This document shows positions 32,625-45,403 of a stretch of DNA of 64,000 nucleotides, one piece after another. Within the stretch, counting starts at the first letter, position 1. Every line of letters begins with the position of its first letter. The translations under genes were made by a program, and so were the position numbers. The stretch comes from Otatea glauca. Its lineage: Eukaryota; Streptophyta; Magnoliopsida; Poales; Poaceae. The notes under the pieces are model-generated. The model searched no databases and was not told the DNA's origin. It saw only the letters and a program-made list of their open reading frames with translations. Location of the stretch: the NCBI GenBank assembly GCA_036346275.1, contig CM070719.1, positions 13,557,185 to 13,621,184 on the forward strand. The letters run 5' to 3'.

Positions 32625-34358
32625 CACTACTACAGAACACTATATCACTGCCGGTTTCAAATTGGCATCACTGCCGGATTTTGGAACCGGCAGTGATGTC
32701 GGTATCACTGCCGGTTTGTATACGAACTACCGGTTTGTATGCGAACCGGCAGTGATAGTCCGGTCCGTAAATCACTCGGTAAAATAAAAAAAACAAATTA
32801 TTTGTATCCGGACCGACTATCCCATATTCGCGCGTCGCAAGTCACAAGTCACAAGTCACGCGATTTTCACGCGCGTGCGGTTGCTAGGACTCGAACTCGC
32901 GACCTGTTGCCTCACACGAGCCCACCTTACCATCTCACCTATCACTCATTCTCAACCAATATAGGATATATTTTCCTTTTGTTCCTTTATCTCCGAAATT
33001 TTTGGTGATTATTTGGATATCTAGATGAATTCAAATGGAACGATTGTCAACTACAAAGTTGTAGATCTCGTCGAGAGCTATAATTTTTATATAAATTTTA
33101 TCTCCATCCGACTCCGTATGAAGAAGTTATGATTTTTCGAAAAATAGTTGGTAGCATTATTACTGCCGGTTGAGAATACGAATCGCCAACCGGCAGTGAT
33201 ACCATTATTTGGATATTTAAACTACTTCAAATTAAAATTTTATCAACTACAAAGTTGTAGATCTCGTCGAGAGCTACAATTTTCATATAAATTTTATCTC
33301 CATCCGACTCAGTATGAAAAAGTTATGATTTTTTGAAAAATATTAGCAATGTCGGTTAGCGATAGTATTACTGCCGGTTCGAACACGAACCGGCAGTGAT
33401 ACCATTATTTGGATATTTAAACTACTTCAAATGAAAAGTTGTCAACTACAAAGTTGTAGATCTCGTCGAGAGATACAAGTTTCATATAAATTTTATCTCC
33501 ATCCGATTCCGTATGAAAAAGTTATGACTTTTGAAAATATCAAGATCGAATGTTAGCGATAGTATTATCTGCGGTTCGGATCTGAACCGCGATGATACCA
33601 TTATTTGGATATTTAAACTACTTCAAATGAAAAAGTTGTCAACTACAAAGTTATAGATCACGTCGCGAGATACAATTTTCATATAAATTTTATCTCCATC
33701 CCATTCGTATGAAAAAGTTATGATTTTTTGAAAAATATCAGCACTGTCGGTTAGTGATAGTATTACTGCCGGTTCGGACACGAACCGGCAGTGATACCAT
33801 TATTTGGATATTTAAACTACTTCAAATGAAAAAGTTGTCAACTACAAAGTTGTAGATCTCGTCGAGAGATACAATTTTCATATAAATTTTATCTCCATCC
33901 GACTCAGTATAAAAAAGTTATGATTTTTCGAAAAATAGTTGGTAGCACACTAGCATTATTACTGTCGGTTGGGAATACGAAAAGCCAACCGGCAGTGATA
34001 CTATTATTTGGATATTTAAACTACTTCAAATGAAAAAATTGTCAACTACAAAGTTGTAGATCTCGTCGAGAGCTACAATTTTCATATAAATTTTATGTCC
34101 ATCCGACTCCGTATGAAAAAGTTATGATTTTTCGAAAAATATCAGCACTGTCGGTTTTTCTAAAAACCGGCAGTGATAGTATTACTGCCGGTTCGGACAC
34201 GAACCGGCAGTGATAAGGGATTTATCACTGCCGGTTCATCAGAGAAAAGCCATTACTATCGGTTTTCCATTCGAATCGGCAGTGATAATATTATTACTGT
34301 CGGTTTTTGATGAACCGGCAGTGATATGACGGCAAGGATAACTGATTCTGTAGTAGTG
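32625..34358. mobile_element. Non-autonomous CACTA element, 1.73 kb
   Basis: It begins CACTACTACAGAA and ends TTCTGTAGTAGTG, perfect inverted 13-mers with the diagnostic CACTA start. It is flanked by the 3-bp duplication ACA (32622-32624 and 34359-34361). Both subterminal regions carry many ATCACTGCCGGTT words in both orientations, which are the expected transposase-binding repeats and pair into hairpins. The interior is a tandem array. It has no transposase and depends on a partner elsewhere. Confidence 0.95.
33005..34170. repeat. Six tandem ~198-bp units inside the CACTA element
   Basis: The phrase AGATCTCGTCGAGAG and its flanks (CAACTACAAAGTTGTAG upstream; TTTTATCTCCATCCGA downstream) recur at about 33067, 33262, 33461, 33658, 33857 and 34061, a spacing of 194-204 bp. 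Each unit also carries an ACTGCCGGTT...AACCGGCAGT hairpin. Units differ by point changes and small deletions. Confidence 0.9.
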
Positions 34359-34361
34359 ACA

Positions 34362-35310
34362 CATTCCATCTTTTTGTATATTTGTTGAAGTAGCCATTTT
34401 AAGTATATCTATTAAATTTTGTTTTTTAATTAGCCATTTTTAGTTTATTATGAGTTTTACAGGCAATCGAGATGGATCCATCGATGTGTCACGTTCGGAT
34501 CTGAGTGCATGCTACCATAGGCAAACCGTCGGTACAACACCTTAAGACTCAAGTACAACGATGCATCATTAATATATCAAATACTTCCCACATTGTTGAG
34601 GATACAATGATACATGTATCACATGCACGCACAATTATCTGGCTCCCAAATTAACACCACATGCACAGATCGCATATGGAATTATTGAAGCGCCAAACGA
34701 ATTAGCAGTCGTATTGATCACCAACCAAACACATGCAATACTCCTACACGACCTCAATTAACTTAAGTATGGTATAGGAGTATCGTGCTATGTAATGCTC
34801 CCTTACAATTTTCCCACGTGTACCACATTGAAGTACCATATAGTTAGTATACGAGTATACCTAAAGTGATAAAAGAGTATTACAAGTTCTTTTAGGTGAT
34901 ACATAAGAGGTGGGAGTAACTACACCTAGAGTAGAATACACACACACGGTAGCACTATTATACATGTGCGCGCCACTATGTGCTGGTTGTAACCCCGAAG
35001 AAGCGCGTTTAAACCATTCAGTTACGTGTGTACACCCGTGTGTTGGCTAAACCAATTAATTACGTGGCTAACCACTAGTAAACGTATTCCCTAGTTTGTA
35101 CACAATTTTTTTTTTGTTTTAGCAATAACTTTTTATTGGTAGTTTCGATTCACGAACGATTTTAACAAGTAGATTACTTACGACAAGAGGAACAGAATGA
35201 TATAAATCTCGCCAATAAACGCTGCATGAATCAGATTTTACTACCAAATGAGCATCAAATTACTTAATGCGTTGTAATATTTTACTACTGCGCATACTAC
35301 ACATGCTGCT
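34362..35310. other. Spacer, no gene recognised
   Basis: AT-rich sequence between the CACTA element and the Tekay-type LTR, without coding or repeat signatures I can name. Confidence 0.4.
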
Positions 35311-38300
35311 CTAACATGCCGAAAAATTAAAAAAATGGATAAAATAAAATTTAAAAATGAATAAAATAAAAATTTAAATTTGAAATTTAGTTTGAATTTT
35401 CACCTTTTCTAAATTTTCTTGGAATTTTGGTCTTTAAGAAAATCAATTTTCTTGATTTAAAAATCTGTTTACCAAATAATGAAGACCAAAATATTATAAG
35501 ATAAAAATCCAAAGAAAATATATTTAAATTGAAGGATAACTCTAGAACCTTCCCAAAGAATTTCAAAAACATTTGAAAACATTAAAAACCTTAATAAAAT
35601 CATTTACATTGATTGATATCCTCTTCTCCAAAATATGAAAACCAAAATCACCTAAGGATAATATCTAGGGAAAATTCACTTGGACTAAAGAGCACCTTCA
35701 GAACTTTCTCAAAAATTTTCAAAGAAATATGAATACATTTAAAGTCCTAGTTAAATAAAAAACAGTAAGGAAGACTAGCAACAACACATTGTCAGAATTA
35801 TTAAAAATTTTACAGATCTTATCTTCTTCTAACAATTTTACCACATCATCTAAAGATCTATAAAGCTGCAATAAAATTTTAAAAAATAATAAAGTTTATT
35901 TGACCCTTTTATAAAATCAAAAGTAGAGAACAAAAATAATTGGACAGATCGAATTTAATAAAAAATTCTAGAGCTTATCATCTTCTGAAACTTTTATGGA
36001 AACCTTGAAATATCCATGGGATAATCCATAAAATCTTTAAAATAAAATAGACTCCATTTTCATCATAAGAAAAATCAAGAACAGAGAGTGATAAATTGTA
36101 ACAGTCACATTGTCAGAATTTTTAAAAATTATTTGAGTCAAGTCATGAGCTAAATTTTTTACAGAAGGATAAATAATATCTACACATCATGCATAAAAAG
36201 TTTCAAAAGCTTTTGACAACGAATGACACATCAGTTAAATGATTGAACCCTTATCTGTCTCCATAGAAAAATCTAGAGTGATCTCTTTAGTTTCTCTGCC
36301 AAATGGACCCATCTCTAGCTCGGCCCCACTAGACAGCAGCACAACCTCACTACCTTGAATTTACCCTTAGCTGAGCACTCCCCTGCCTCAGCCTTGCCGT
36401 GACAGCCAAATGCCGACCAAAACCACGACCACGACACGCTTCACACACGAGACTACGGAGTCGACCCAGTTGCGTCGTATATGGTCAAGCCAGCCCGTGC
36501 CATATGAACTCAGCCCCAATTCTATGGTACCATTACCAGCCCCTGGACATGGCTGCCTTGCTCTCCCCCTCTGCGCTTGCCACCGCCTTCCTGTATCTCA
36601 GTCAAATCGATCAACTCCGTCACACCACCTTCAAGCCATTCCGTTGTATAGGACAAGCATCACCCATACCCTTCCTTCACCATGCCCTGCACTAGCCATG
36701 ACGACGAGATAACTTGCATGCCATCACCTCTGTTCCCGCCCGCAAATGAACCTGCACGTTCAAACCTTGTTACCACTTCCACTCTTGCCTATTTAAAGAC
36801 CGGCCAACCCTCGCAATGCCATCCCGCACCTCCTCTCTACTCCACTGCCCGAGATTGTACCCAATTGCGCCCCTCTAATCCTCCATAGCCAAAGAACATA
36901 GGAAAAGGGGTAAAACCCGATTAAGGTGATTCAGTGAGCATCTTTTCAATTCCTTGAACCTGGAGCATCAGTAGTAGCCCTTGAATCCTTACCTATCCTA
37001 TTTTGCAGCACCAATCGCCTATAGCGCCGCTGCCTCGATCGCTTTCTTCTCCATCCCCGGCGAACAGTGGCGGCTCACCTCGGCCACCCTCCGCATACAA
37101 AAAGTACAAAAACAGAACCCCCTTGTTGCACTAATACTCATTGACCTCTTTTCTGGGGCTAACTCACCCTTCTTCCTTCCTCATAGCTTGTCGCCGCCAC
37201 CCCCGTCGCGCAAGCTCACCGACAGTCGCCCACGACCAATTTTCCCAGCCACTGAGACATCCCCTGGGGACCCCATCCCACTGCAGCTCCCTGCACCGTC
37301 GGCCGCATAGGTCCACCGCTGTAGCGTCGTCGGTGAGCCCTACCGAGCCGCCCTCTCCGTTTTCTTTGACTGAGCCAAGGGACCAAGTGGTCAATCACTT
37401 AAGATCTTAAGCGGGAAAATCCAAAAGGCCAAAATACATTTCCTTTATTAGAAGGTGTATTTTTCATTTTTCAGCCAATTTCCAAATCGATTAGTATACA
37501 AACCACTATAACTTTTGCATCCTTGGTCCAATATGAGTAAAATAAATTTATAAATCCAAAAATATTTAATTTAGGATCCCTGTGCAGAATTTTTGAATTT
37601 AAAATTCAAACAAACCTAATATGGTCACTATACAAAACTTGAAAACCCTAACCCCTAAAATGATAAAATATTTTTTTATAAAATTCCTGAGACTATAATT
37701 AACTCATCTCTACAAAAATAGTTAAATTTTAATTTATTTTGTATTGAAATCATAAATAGATTATATTCAATGCCTTTTAGATTTAAATAATTGTAACTAT
37801 TGCAAATAAATCCAAAATACAGTGAAACCAATTCCTAAACTCTGTTATTACCATGATACCCATGTTTATGCAAAAATATTTCATATTTGATTAGGTTTGA
37901 ATCAAGTTTATAAATGATTTAGTTTCTATGCATAGAAAACTAGAGTATAAATAAAGTATCACAAATAAATAATAATACAAATGAAACCAGCTTCTAAACT
38001 CTTGTAAAACCATATACCTGTTCTATAATAATAATTGAATTGGAACTTGTAAGAACTAAGTTTCTATTTAAAAATGTGTAGCAAGCACATAATTAGTAAA
38101 TTGTATATGACCTAATATAGTCACTAATCATGGTTACTATAAATTGACCTAAAAAATTATGGAATAAGTTTCTAAAAGTTTGCTGGAACCTTAAACACTC
38201 CAAATCTGTAAAATATTTAAAAATTGAATTAGTTTGAAACTAGGTTCATAAAAGATTTCATTTTCTAAATGCATAAAATTGGGATATGAATAACTTTCAC

Positions 38301-39786
38301 AAATAAAAGCTAAACATACAAAACCAGTTTCGAGACACATATAAGGTTAAGACCTTCTAATGCTACAAAAAGGGTTGCATATATATGTAAGTTGTATTCG
38401 CAAATCTAAAAAGGAAATCTCACCTTTAGAAATACATAAGATTTGGAAATGAATAGAACACCACAAATAAACACTAATACCAATAGGACCAACTTAAAAA
38501 TACCCCAGGGTCAAGACCATCTAATTCTACAAAAAAAATTGTACTTAAACTGTAATATTGCGGATCTTTCTTCAAGTTGTGGAATGCTTGGACGGGCGTT
38601 TGGTGGATCCGCTGGTGATCTGAAAAATTTGGAAATACAGGTGGGTGGGTGAATCCCCTGTTTTCCCTCTTTTTCTTTCCACTATAATATTTCAGAACGG
38701 AAGGTTCTTGATCCGGATGGTTGGTGGACCACCGGTGTTTTGGTCAGATGAAAAAAAAATCAGTTGGGTGGGTGAATCTCCGGGTTTTCTTTTTCGCACC
38801 TAACTCCTTTTGCCTTTTTCTCCTTTTCCCCCATGTGCTGCACTTTTTTTTCCACTCTCATTTCTTTTTCCCACCCGTAGCCTCTTCTTCCTCCTTGGAT
38901 GACTTTTGCTTGGGTCTCCTCCTCCCTGGCTGAAGGCCCTTCTCCCTCCCACCAGCACATAAGCCTCCTCCTGGTCCTCCTGTCCTTCCCCTCCCCCTCC
39001 CTCTCCATTGGTTGCGCCTCCATCCCTTCATCCATTTCGGCCAGCCAGCAAGCAGCAGCAGTTCTTCCTTCATTTCTCCCTTTGGTGGTGAGTGGATTCA
39101 ATTCTTTTTTGGTCCTTGCTGTGTAGAATTGGGATAGAGTCATGGACTCATCCGAAGAGATTTAAATGAGGCTTGTATGAGTCGAGGACTTATCCAAAAA
39201 GTTTAATGAGGTATGTATGTTAAATGAGTAATGAAGTGAAGGTGGTAACCTACGGTAATATCATGGTTTATGGACTTGTTGATTGGTATGAGAACTGTGT
39301 TTATGCTATCGTTTGAAAATATTAATTGAATAATTATGTTTGATATGATGCACTTGCTGAGTTTTGAACTCACGCTTGTTTTGTATTGTTTTATTTTAGG
39401 TACCTTCAAGAGCGACATATGGGAAGGGACTTTAGTACTACTTCCACACTTGATATAATTTGAATTAGTCACCCGCATGTTAAGGCAATGTAATAGTTTT
39501 GGTTGCTAGTGTGTTGTGGCGTTTAATTCGATTTTATGTCTATTTATCCTTTGCGTGTAGTATATGATGGCTTTGTGGTTATGTTTATTGAGTTCATGCT
39601 TGAATATTATCTTTTGCCTGCTGAGTGGATGTCCGAGTTTTAGGGGAAGTGCTGCCGAAAATTTTCTTTTTTTAAAGTTAAACTCGTCAACCTACAAGTA
39701 TGTTAGTTGCTTTGCATTGTTTTCTTTTAATGTTGGGTCTGTTGAGGGTGTGACATCCAGGGCACACGGGGTGCCGTGGTGTTACA
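35311..39786 (+). repeat. Long 5' LTR of a Tekay-type Gypsy element
   Basis: The right end (TTACA at 39782-39786) is followed two bases later by TGGTATCAGAGC, the initiator-tRNA-Met primer site. The left end near 35311 (TCTAACATGCCGAAAAATT) resembles TGTAACATCCCAAAAATT, the start of the solo LTR at 57604. A TATA-like GCCTATTTAAAG (~36785) followed by CT-rich leader, and the phrase ACTTGCTGAGTTTTGAACTC (~39352), match positions in that solo LTR. The length of ~4.5 kb is in the long range for this lineage. Small open frames at 36399-37410 and 38721-39143 lie in this LTR and are not genes. The partner 3' LTR is not in the window. Confidence 0.68.
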
Positions 39787-39788
39787 GT

Positions 39789-39800
39789 TGGTATCAGAGC
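39789..39800 (+). other. Primer binding site (tRNA-Met) of the Tekay-type element
   Basis: TGGTATCAGAGC is complementary to the 3' end of initiator tRNA-Met and lies two bases after the LTR end. It fixes the plus orientation of this element. Confidence 0.85.
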
Positions 39801-40539
39801 GAGCATTAGGTCCGTGGTGCTTGAACTTAGTGTCATACCATAGGGTCAATTAAAACTTTGATTTGGGATAATCTAAAAACATGGCCTAGGTACATATATT
39901 CTTTAAAATCTTGTCTTAGGTAAATAACTTTAAAACTTGACGTAGGTTGACTAAGTAACTAAAATTTTAACACACTGATGCACAGTAGAAAGGGTGTGGG
40001 TGAAGGACCATGTGGAGGTTTATCCAGATTTGTGATAAGTATTTGACTAAATTTGAGCTTGGGTTGCTCTTATTTGAGTTTGATTTGAAATAGATTTTCA
40101 ATTGGAAGCAATTTGAGGTCTTCTCTATTTTCCCGGGTCTACCGATCAGATCGAGTAAAAATGAATTTTAATGAGTGAACTTTGATGGATTTATTACACA
40201 TCTTTGTGGGCATTGCTATGTGAGGAGTTTTCTTGTTTTTGATGGTTGCAGGACGACGGTGCTAGGTCATGGTGAGGCGAAGGATGACCGGGACTAGGCG
40301 AGGAGCGTCGGAGGTCCAGATGGTCGGGGATCGCTGGAAGATAATCGAAGACAGAGTCATGGCAAGCCGTGAAGACAAGGAACGAATGAGATGCTAGCTA
40401 GACGCTGCGTTCATATGGTTTTCTTGAGGGTGTTCATATGGATAGACTAGGATTTCTTCTAGGATAGACTAGGATTTCTTCTAGGGTGTTCATATGGTTT
40501 TCTTGAGGGTGTTCATATGGATAGACTAGGATTTCTAAA
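39801..40539 (+). other. Start of the Gypsy interior, without readable gag
   Basis: No gag or pol frame can be followed. From 40390 the sequence breaks into repeated phrases, ATAGACTAGGATTTCT and GGTGTTCATATGG, at the junction with the inserted Sirevirus-like element; this looks like rearranged LTR pieces. Confidence 0.5.
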
Positions 40540-41399
40540 TGCTGTTCTTCTAGGATTTCTTGAGGGTGTTCATATGGTTTTACATCTTTCTTGTACCCTA
40601 GGATAGACTAGAGATCAAGTTTTTATCAAATTGCAAATCTGTCCAGAACTTGTTCTTCGCGCAGCAGTCAGTCTTTGATTTTTATAAAAATATAGAAAAT
40701 TCCTTTTTAAGTTATTATTGTTGGAGAAGGTCACGACTCATATATCCATCTCTGGAAATTTTTTTGAGTCCACTGGTTGCACCGTTTGAGCGCTATGAAG
40801 TGAAAACCGAGCGTCAAACATTCTGGTCGAAGTTCCTGACTGTCTGTAATGCTTGATTTTTCATGTTTATTCTACAAATGTTTTTAAGGTGATTTTTGGT
40901 GGAGTGTTTCATAACTCAACTTTTCATAGGGATAAAAATTCTCAAAAATTTTAGAGCAATATAAACTCACCAACCACCTGCTCCAATTGAGGATAATTCC
41001 TGGAAAATATTCTTTTACTTTTCTGGAAAGAGACTTTGGTGTTTTAGCTTTATCTCTTTTAGAAAAGTAGTATTTGAATTGATTCCTCTTTGTTTGGACA
41101 CTTGAAAACCATGATTGTGATTAAAAAATCCCTCACATGATTCATGGTTCTCATCCATGCAGGGTACACATAGTTGTCTAATTCTTCGGGTTTTGGAGGG
41201 TGTGCGAATCTGAGAAACACCAGTTTGAAGGAAAATCTTTGGGTGTTTTAGATTTTTATTGCGAGATTGTTTGGAGTACTTTGAGTAGGGGAAAATTTCA
41301 TTTGAGATCATTCACCCCCCTTTGATCGCCATTTCGATCTTTCAATTGGTATCAGAGCCGGTTTTGCTCTTCCATAGATCTTAACCGATCTCAGGAGCC

Positions 41400-43680
41400 A
41401 TGGCGATGGACAAGTATTCAACCAAGCCTCCTATTTTTGCTGGAGTTGATTTTCCATTTTGGAAATCGTGGATGGAGTCATACATCACTGCCCAGGGCTT
41501 CCTGATATGGCAGAAGGTGAAACTCCCGTATGAGGTTCCTGCTGATGAAAATGTCACGTCCGGCAATATGGCTGACGTTGAGGCGAACGCTAAGGCAAGG
41601 AACATTCTCATACAGGGTCTTAGCCGCAGTGAGTACGATATAATTTCTCACCTCTGTTTCGCTCACGAGATTTGGGTGACTCTCGATGCTTACCATTAGG
41701 GCACTACTCAAATCAAGACCGTGAGGCTGGATCAGTACAAGCGTGAATACAACAAGTTTGAACAACACGCTAGTGAGAGTCTTGATGAGTGTTTCGGTCA
41801 TTTTACAAAGATTTTGAGCGATCTTCGAGCAGTTGGTTGTATATAACCTGACTTGAATAATGCTTGACATTTCTTGACCACACTCGATATTCGAGTTTGG
41901 GAAATGAAAGTGACCACCATCAAGGACACTATCGACTTGTCGACCTTGACTCTTGATGGGCTTTACTCCCGTCTCAAGACTCATGAGATCGACGTCGTCT
42001 CTCGCAAGACGAAATCACAGTCGATGGCCTTGGTCACTGATCCCACTGGATCTTCCCTTGATCTTTCTGCTGGTTTCTCTCTTTCCGCCCTTTGCGAGCT
42101 AAGCGATGACCAACTGGAAAAATTTCTAGAAAATGAGCTTGCTCTTCTTGCTCGCAAGTTTTCTCATGCATACAAGAGGGTGAGAGAGATAAAGAGAGGT
42201 GGCATGATCACATGCTTCGAGTATAGTGACCCCAACCACATTCGGGCTAATTGCCCAAACTGGAGAAGACAAAGAACGACACCAGCGATTCGGCAAAGAA
42301 TGACTACATCGACAAGAACCACAACAAGGATCCTCCAGTTCGCGAGCTGGCACGTGAGAAGAAGTATCGCAACTTCTCCAAGAACAAGAAGCTCTTCCAC
42401 CGCTTCCTCGCCGCGCTTGACGATATCAACCTCTCCTACACGGAGACATGGAGCGACGAGGGCGAGGATGATCCGCAAGAGAAGAAAGGCGGCGACAACT
42501 TCTCCGGCATGTGCTTCATGGCCGACGCCAACGGCATCAGCGACTCCGAGCTCTACAGCGACTCGGACGAGGTACCCTCCTATTACCAGCTCAATGAAGC
42601 TTTCTGCAAATTAGAAAAATTTCATACTAGAGCTAGAGCTAGGGGTATGGAGCTAGAGAAGGAAGTAGGTTCCTTGACTCGGGAGTTAGCTTCTCTTAGA
42701 TCTTCTCCCTCTTGAGTCACTGATGATTGTTCTTTGTGTGATGCCATGCTTGAGGAGTTAGAGAAACTAAGGACCATACATGATAATGTGCTTGTTGAAC
42801 TTGATGGTCTTAGGTTGAAGAATGCTAGCACTAGTTCTGTTGATGCTATTCCTGTTGAGGCTAGTTTTCTTCATGCTCACTCTACTCCTTCTTGTTCAAA
42901 TTGCCCTAAATTGCTTGTCGAAATTGATGCCATGAGCGATCACCTTAGGAAGCTTTCTTCTAGAAACGATGAACTTGAAATGCATGCTTCTAAGGACCCA
43001 GTCAGCTTATGTGAGGGCTGTAGGTAACTAAAACTTGACAATGAATCCTTAAATGTCAAGTGTGCTAAACTTGCTAAGGACTTACTAGATAAGTCACAAG
43101 AAAGTTGCTTGCGATGTTCTGTGATTGAGGGAGACTTGGATATAATCCATGTCGAGCTTAGGAAGAAGTTAGAACACCAAGCCCATAGAATTAGAAATGC
43201 GTCTTGCGTTTCTTGTGAGGCCCTCAAGATTGAGGCAGCCGTGCTGAGGGAGAAAAATGCACGTGCTGAGAAAGCTCATCTTTCTAGTTCTTCTTCTTGT
43301 TCTTCCCCTGTTCTTCTTGTGCCTCTTTCTTTCGAGCTTGCCAGTATCTTATGAGCACTCTTGAGAAGTTTGTTGCTGGCAAGAAGAAGCTCAATCTTAT
43401 TCTAGACCAATCCAAGATTAGTAGATTCAATCAAGGTCTAGGATTTGATCCCTTGAGCACGCCGGCGCATCCTCCCACCATTGTGCGCGGCTCCAAGAGT
43501 GGTGAGATTGTGGTAGCTCCTGAGTGAGTACCACCGTGTTTAGGTATCTGGGTTGTCCATAGGACTTGACGGATGGGTGTTACTCCTGTTGCTTCTGCCT
43601 CTAGCAAGGCGAAGTACACATGTACCTTCTGTAAGAAGGATGGTCACCTAGTAGATTTCTGCTTGAGGCGCGAAGATCAC
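41400..43680 (+). pseudogene. Sirevirus-like gag pseudogene with coiled-coil extension
   Basis: It starts at ATG 41400 (MAMDKYSTKPPIFAGVDFPF, then WKSWMESYI). Stops lie at 41697-41699 (TAG) and in the stretch 41845-41870, with a long second part 41874-42300. A first knuckle reads CFEYSDPNHIRANC, where the second Cys of CX2CX4HX4C has become Tyr. A frameshift near 42280 leads into an acidic segment (ETWSDEGEDDPQ), and then a coiled-coil region (LEELEKLRTIHDNVLVELDG) to about 43330. A second, intact knuckle, CTFCKKDGHLVDFC, lies at 43618-43660. Long coiled-coil gag regions are a Sirevirus habit. The protein cannot be made. Confidence 0.82.
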
Positions 43681-44322
43681 TCGGCGTGAGCGTGTTGCTG
43701 CTCTTAGGGGTATTCAAGGTCATCTCCAGACTTTGAGTGCTCCTAAGGTACACACTGCTTCTAGACAGGTTAGAGAGTCGCCTGTTTTTGGGCAGTGTCC
43801 AGAACTCGGTTTTCATGCTAGTTCTTCGAGTTTTAGTCCTGGAGCTATTCGTAGTCAGTCTTTTCGCCGTCCTCTTAATATTACTCGTTTTTCTCATCGA
43901 GGTAGATATCAGCGGCATGAGGTGTTTTCTGGTAGGAGTTTTAGGCAGCTTCACTGGGGTGGTTCGGTTTTTGTGCCACGGCAGGCCAACCCAGTTTCAG
44001 CTCCTAGATCATCTACTAAAGTTGCTACTGATCTTGTTAGGGTTAAACGTCAGAGAGACACTCGAGTCCAGTTTTCTTCTGGGACTGGTACTCTGAGGTG
44101 TCGTATGGTTCAGTATTGGGTTCCTAAGTCTTCAATCTATCACAGTACTGAGTCATCTTTCTCTCTAGTTAGTGTGCTTTGAGAACCGTGCAAGAAAACC
44201 CATTATGTGTTGTGGGTTTTGGGTGAACCCTTGCATGTCTGGTAGAGTGGGTAAATCCTAGCCCTTGATGGATGTTCTAGGGTTTACAGGCTCATCCAAG
44301 AGTGGTAGGTGGCTCAAGAGTT

Positions 44323-44332
44323 GTATAAATAG
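44323..44332 (+). promoter_or_regulatory. TATA box of the Sirevirus-like right LTR
   Basis: GTATAAATAGGGG, followed by a pyrimidine-rich leader. It fits the U3-R boundary of an LTR running from ~44181 to 45403. Confidence 0.5.
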
Positions 44333-45403
44333 GGGTGGAGGGGTAGCCTTCCCCCCTTGAAGGTTTTGAGGTTTTTGATGCTCCTTTGAGCTTTGCCCAC
44401 ATGAAATGTGAAGCTTTGTAACCTCTCATTCCAGAACTGAAATGTTCTTCATTTATGTTCATGTTTCATTTCCTTTACGCATTTATATTACGCATTTAAA
44501 TTACGCAATTTAAATTCAGTATTTACTTTTCCGCATTTACATTCTTGCAATTTACTTTATCGCAATTTGGATTTGCCTCCCCTCCTTCTAAATGCTGTTC
44601 TTCTAGGATTTCTTGAGGGTGTTTATATGGTTTTACATCTTTCTTGTACCCTAGGATAGACTAGAGATCAAGTTTTCATCAAATTGCAAATCTGTCCAGA
44701 ACTTGTTCTTCGCGCAGCAGTCAGTCTTTGATTTTTATAAAAATCTAGAAAAATCCTTTTCAAGTTATTCTTGTTGGAGAAGGTGCACAACTCATATATC
44801 CATCTCTGGAAAAATGTGTGAGTCCACTGGTTGTACCGTTTGAGCGCTATGAAGTGAAAACCAAGCCTCAAACATCCTGATCAAAGTTCCTGACTGTCTG
44901 TAATGCTTGATTTTTCATGTTTATTCTACAAAGCTTTTTGAGGCGATTTTTGGTGGAGTATTTCACAACTCAACTTCTCATAGGGAGAACAATTCCAAAA
45001 AATTTTAGAGCAACAAAAACTCACTAACCACCTGCTCCAATTGAGGACAATTCCTGAAAAATCTACTTTTACTTTTCTGGAAAGAGACTTTGGTGTTTTA
45101 GCTTTATCGCTTTTAGAAAGGTAGTATTTGACTTGATTCCTCTTTGTTTGGACACTTGACAACCAGGATTGTGATTAAAAAATCCCTCATATGATTCATG
45201 GTTCATCATAATGCTAGCTAGGGGTACACATAGTTGTCTAATTCTTCGGGTTTTGGAGGTTGTGCGAATCTGAGAAACACCAGTTTGAAAGAAAATCTTT
45301 GAGTGTTTAAGATTTTATTGCGAGATTGTTTGGAGTACTTTGAGTAGGGGAAAATTTTATTTGGGATCATTCACCCCCCCTCTGATCACCATTTCGATCT
45401 TTC

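Larger units (their letters stand above)
40540..45403 (+). mobile_element. Gag-only Sirevirus-like (Copia) element, ~4.9 kb
   Basis: Direct repeats 40540-41344 and 44590-45403 (about 93% similar by eye, starting TCTAAATGCTGTTCTTCTAG and ending CGATCTTTCA) bracket it. TGGTATCAGAGC at 41347-41358 is the primer site. Between them is gag with a long coiled-coil extension, as in Sirevirus, but no protease, integrase or RT. The right LTR probably extends left to ~44181, since a TATA box (GTATAAATAGG) lies at ~44323; then the left LTR is truncated, and no flanking duplication is found. Confidence 0.8.

Noticed and set aside
33005..34170. Regularly spaced repeats considered as a CRISPR array
   Set aside because: Eukaryotic context, ~198-bp period, degenerate units, and clear placement inside a CACTA transposon.
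36399..37410. Overlapping ~100-codon plus frames
   Set aside because: They lie in the long Tekay-type LTR, share no known domain and are likely composition-driven.
39789..41358. Two TGGTATCAGAGC sites considered as tRNA-Met genes
   Set aside because: Only the 12-base primer-site complement is present each time, directly after an LTR end; no tRNA cloverleaf surrounds them.
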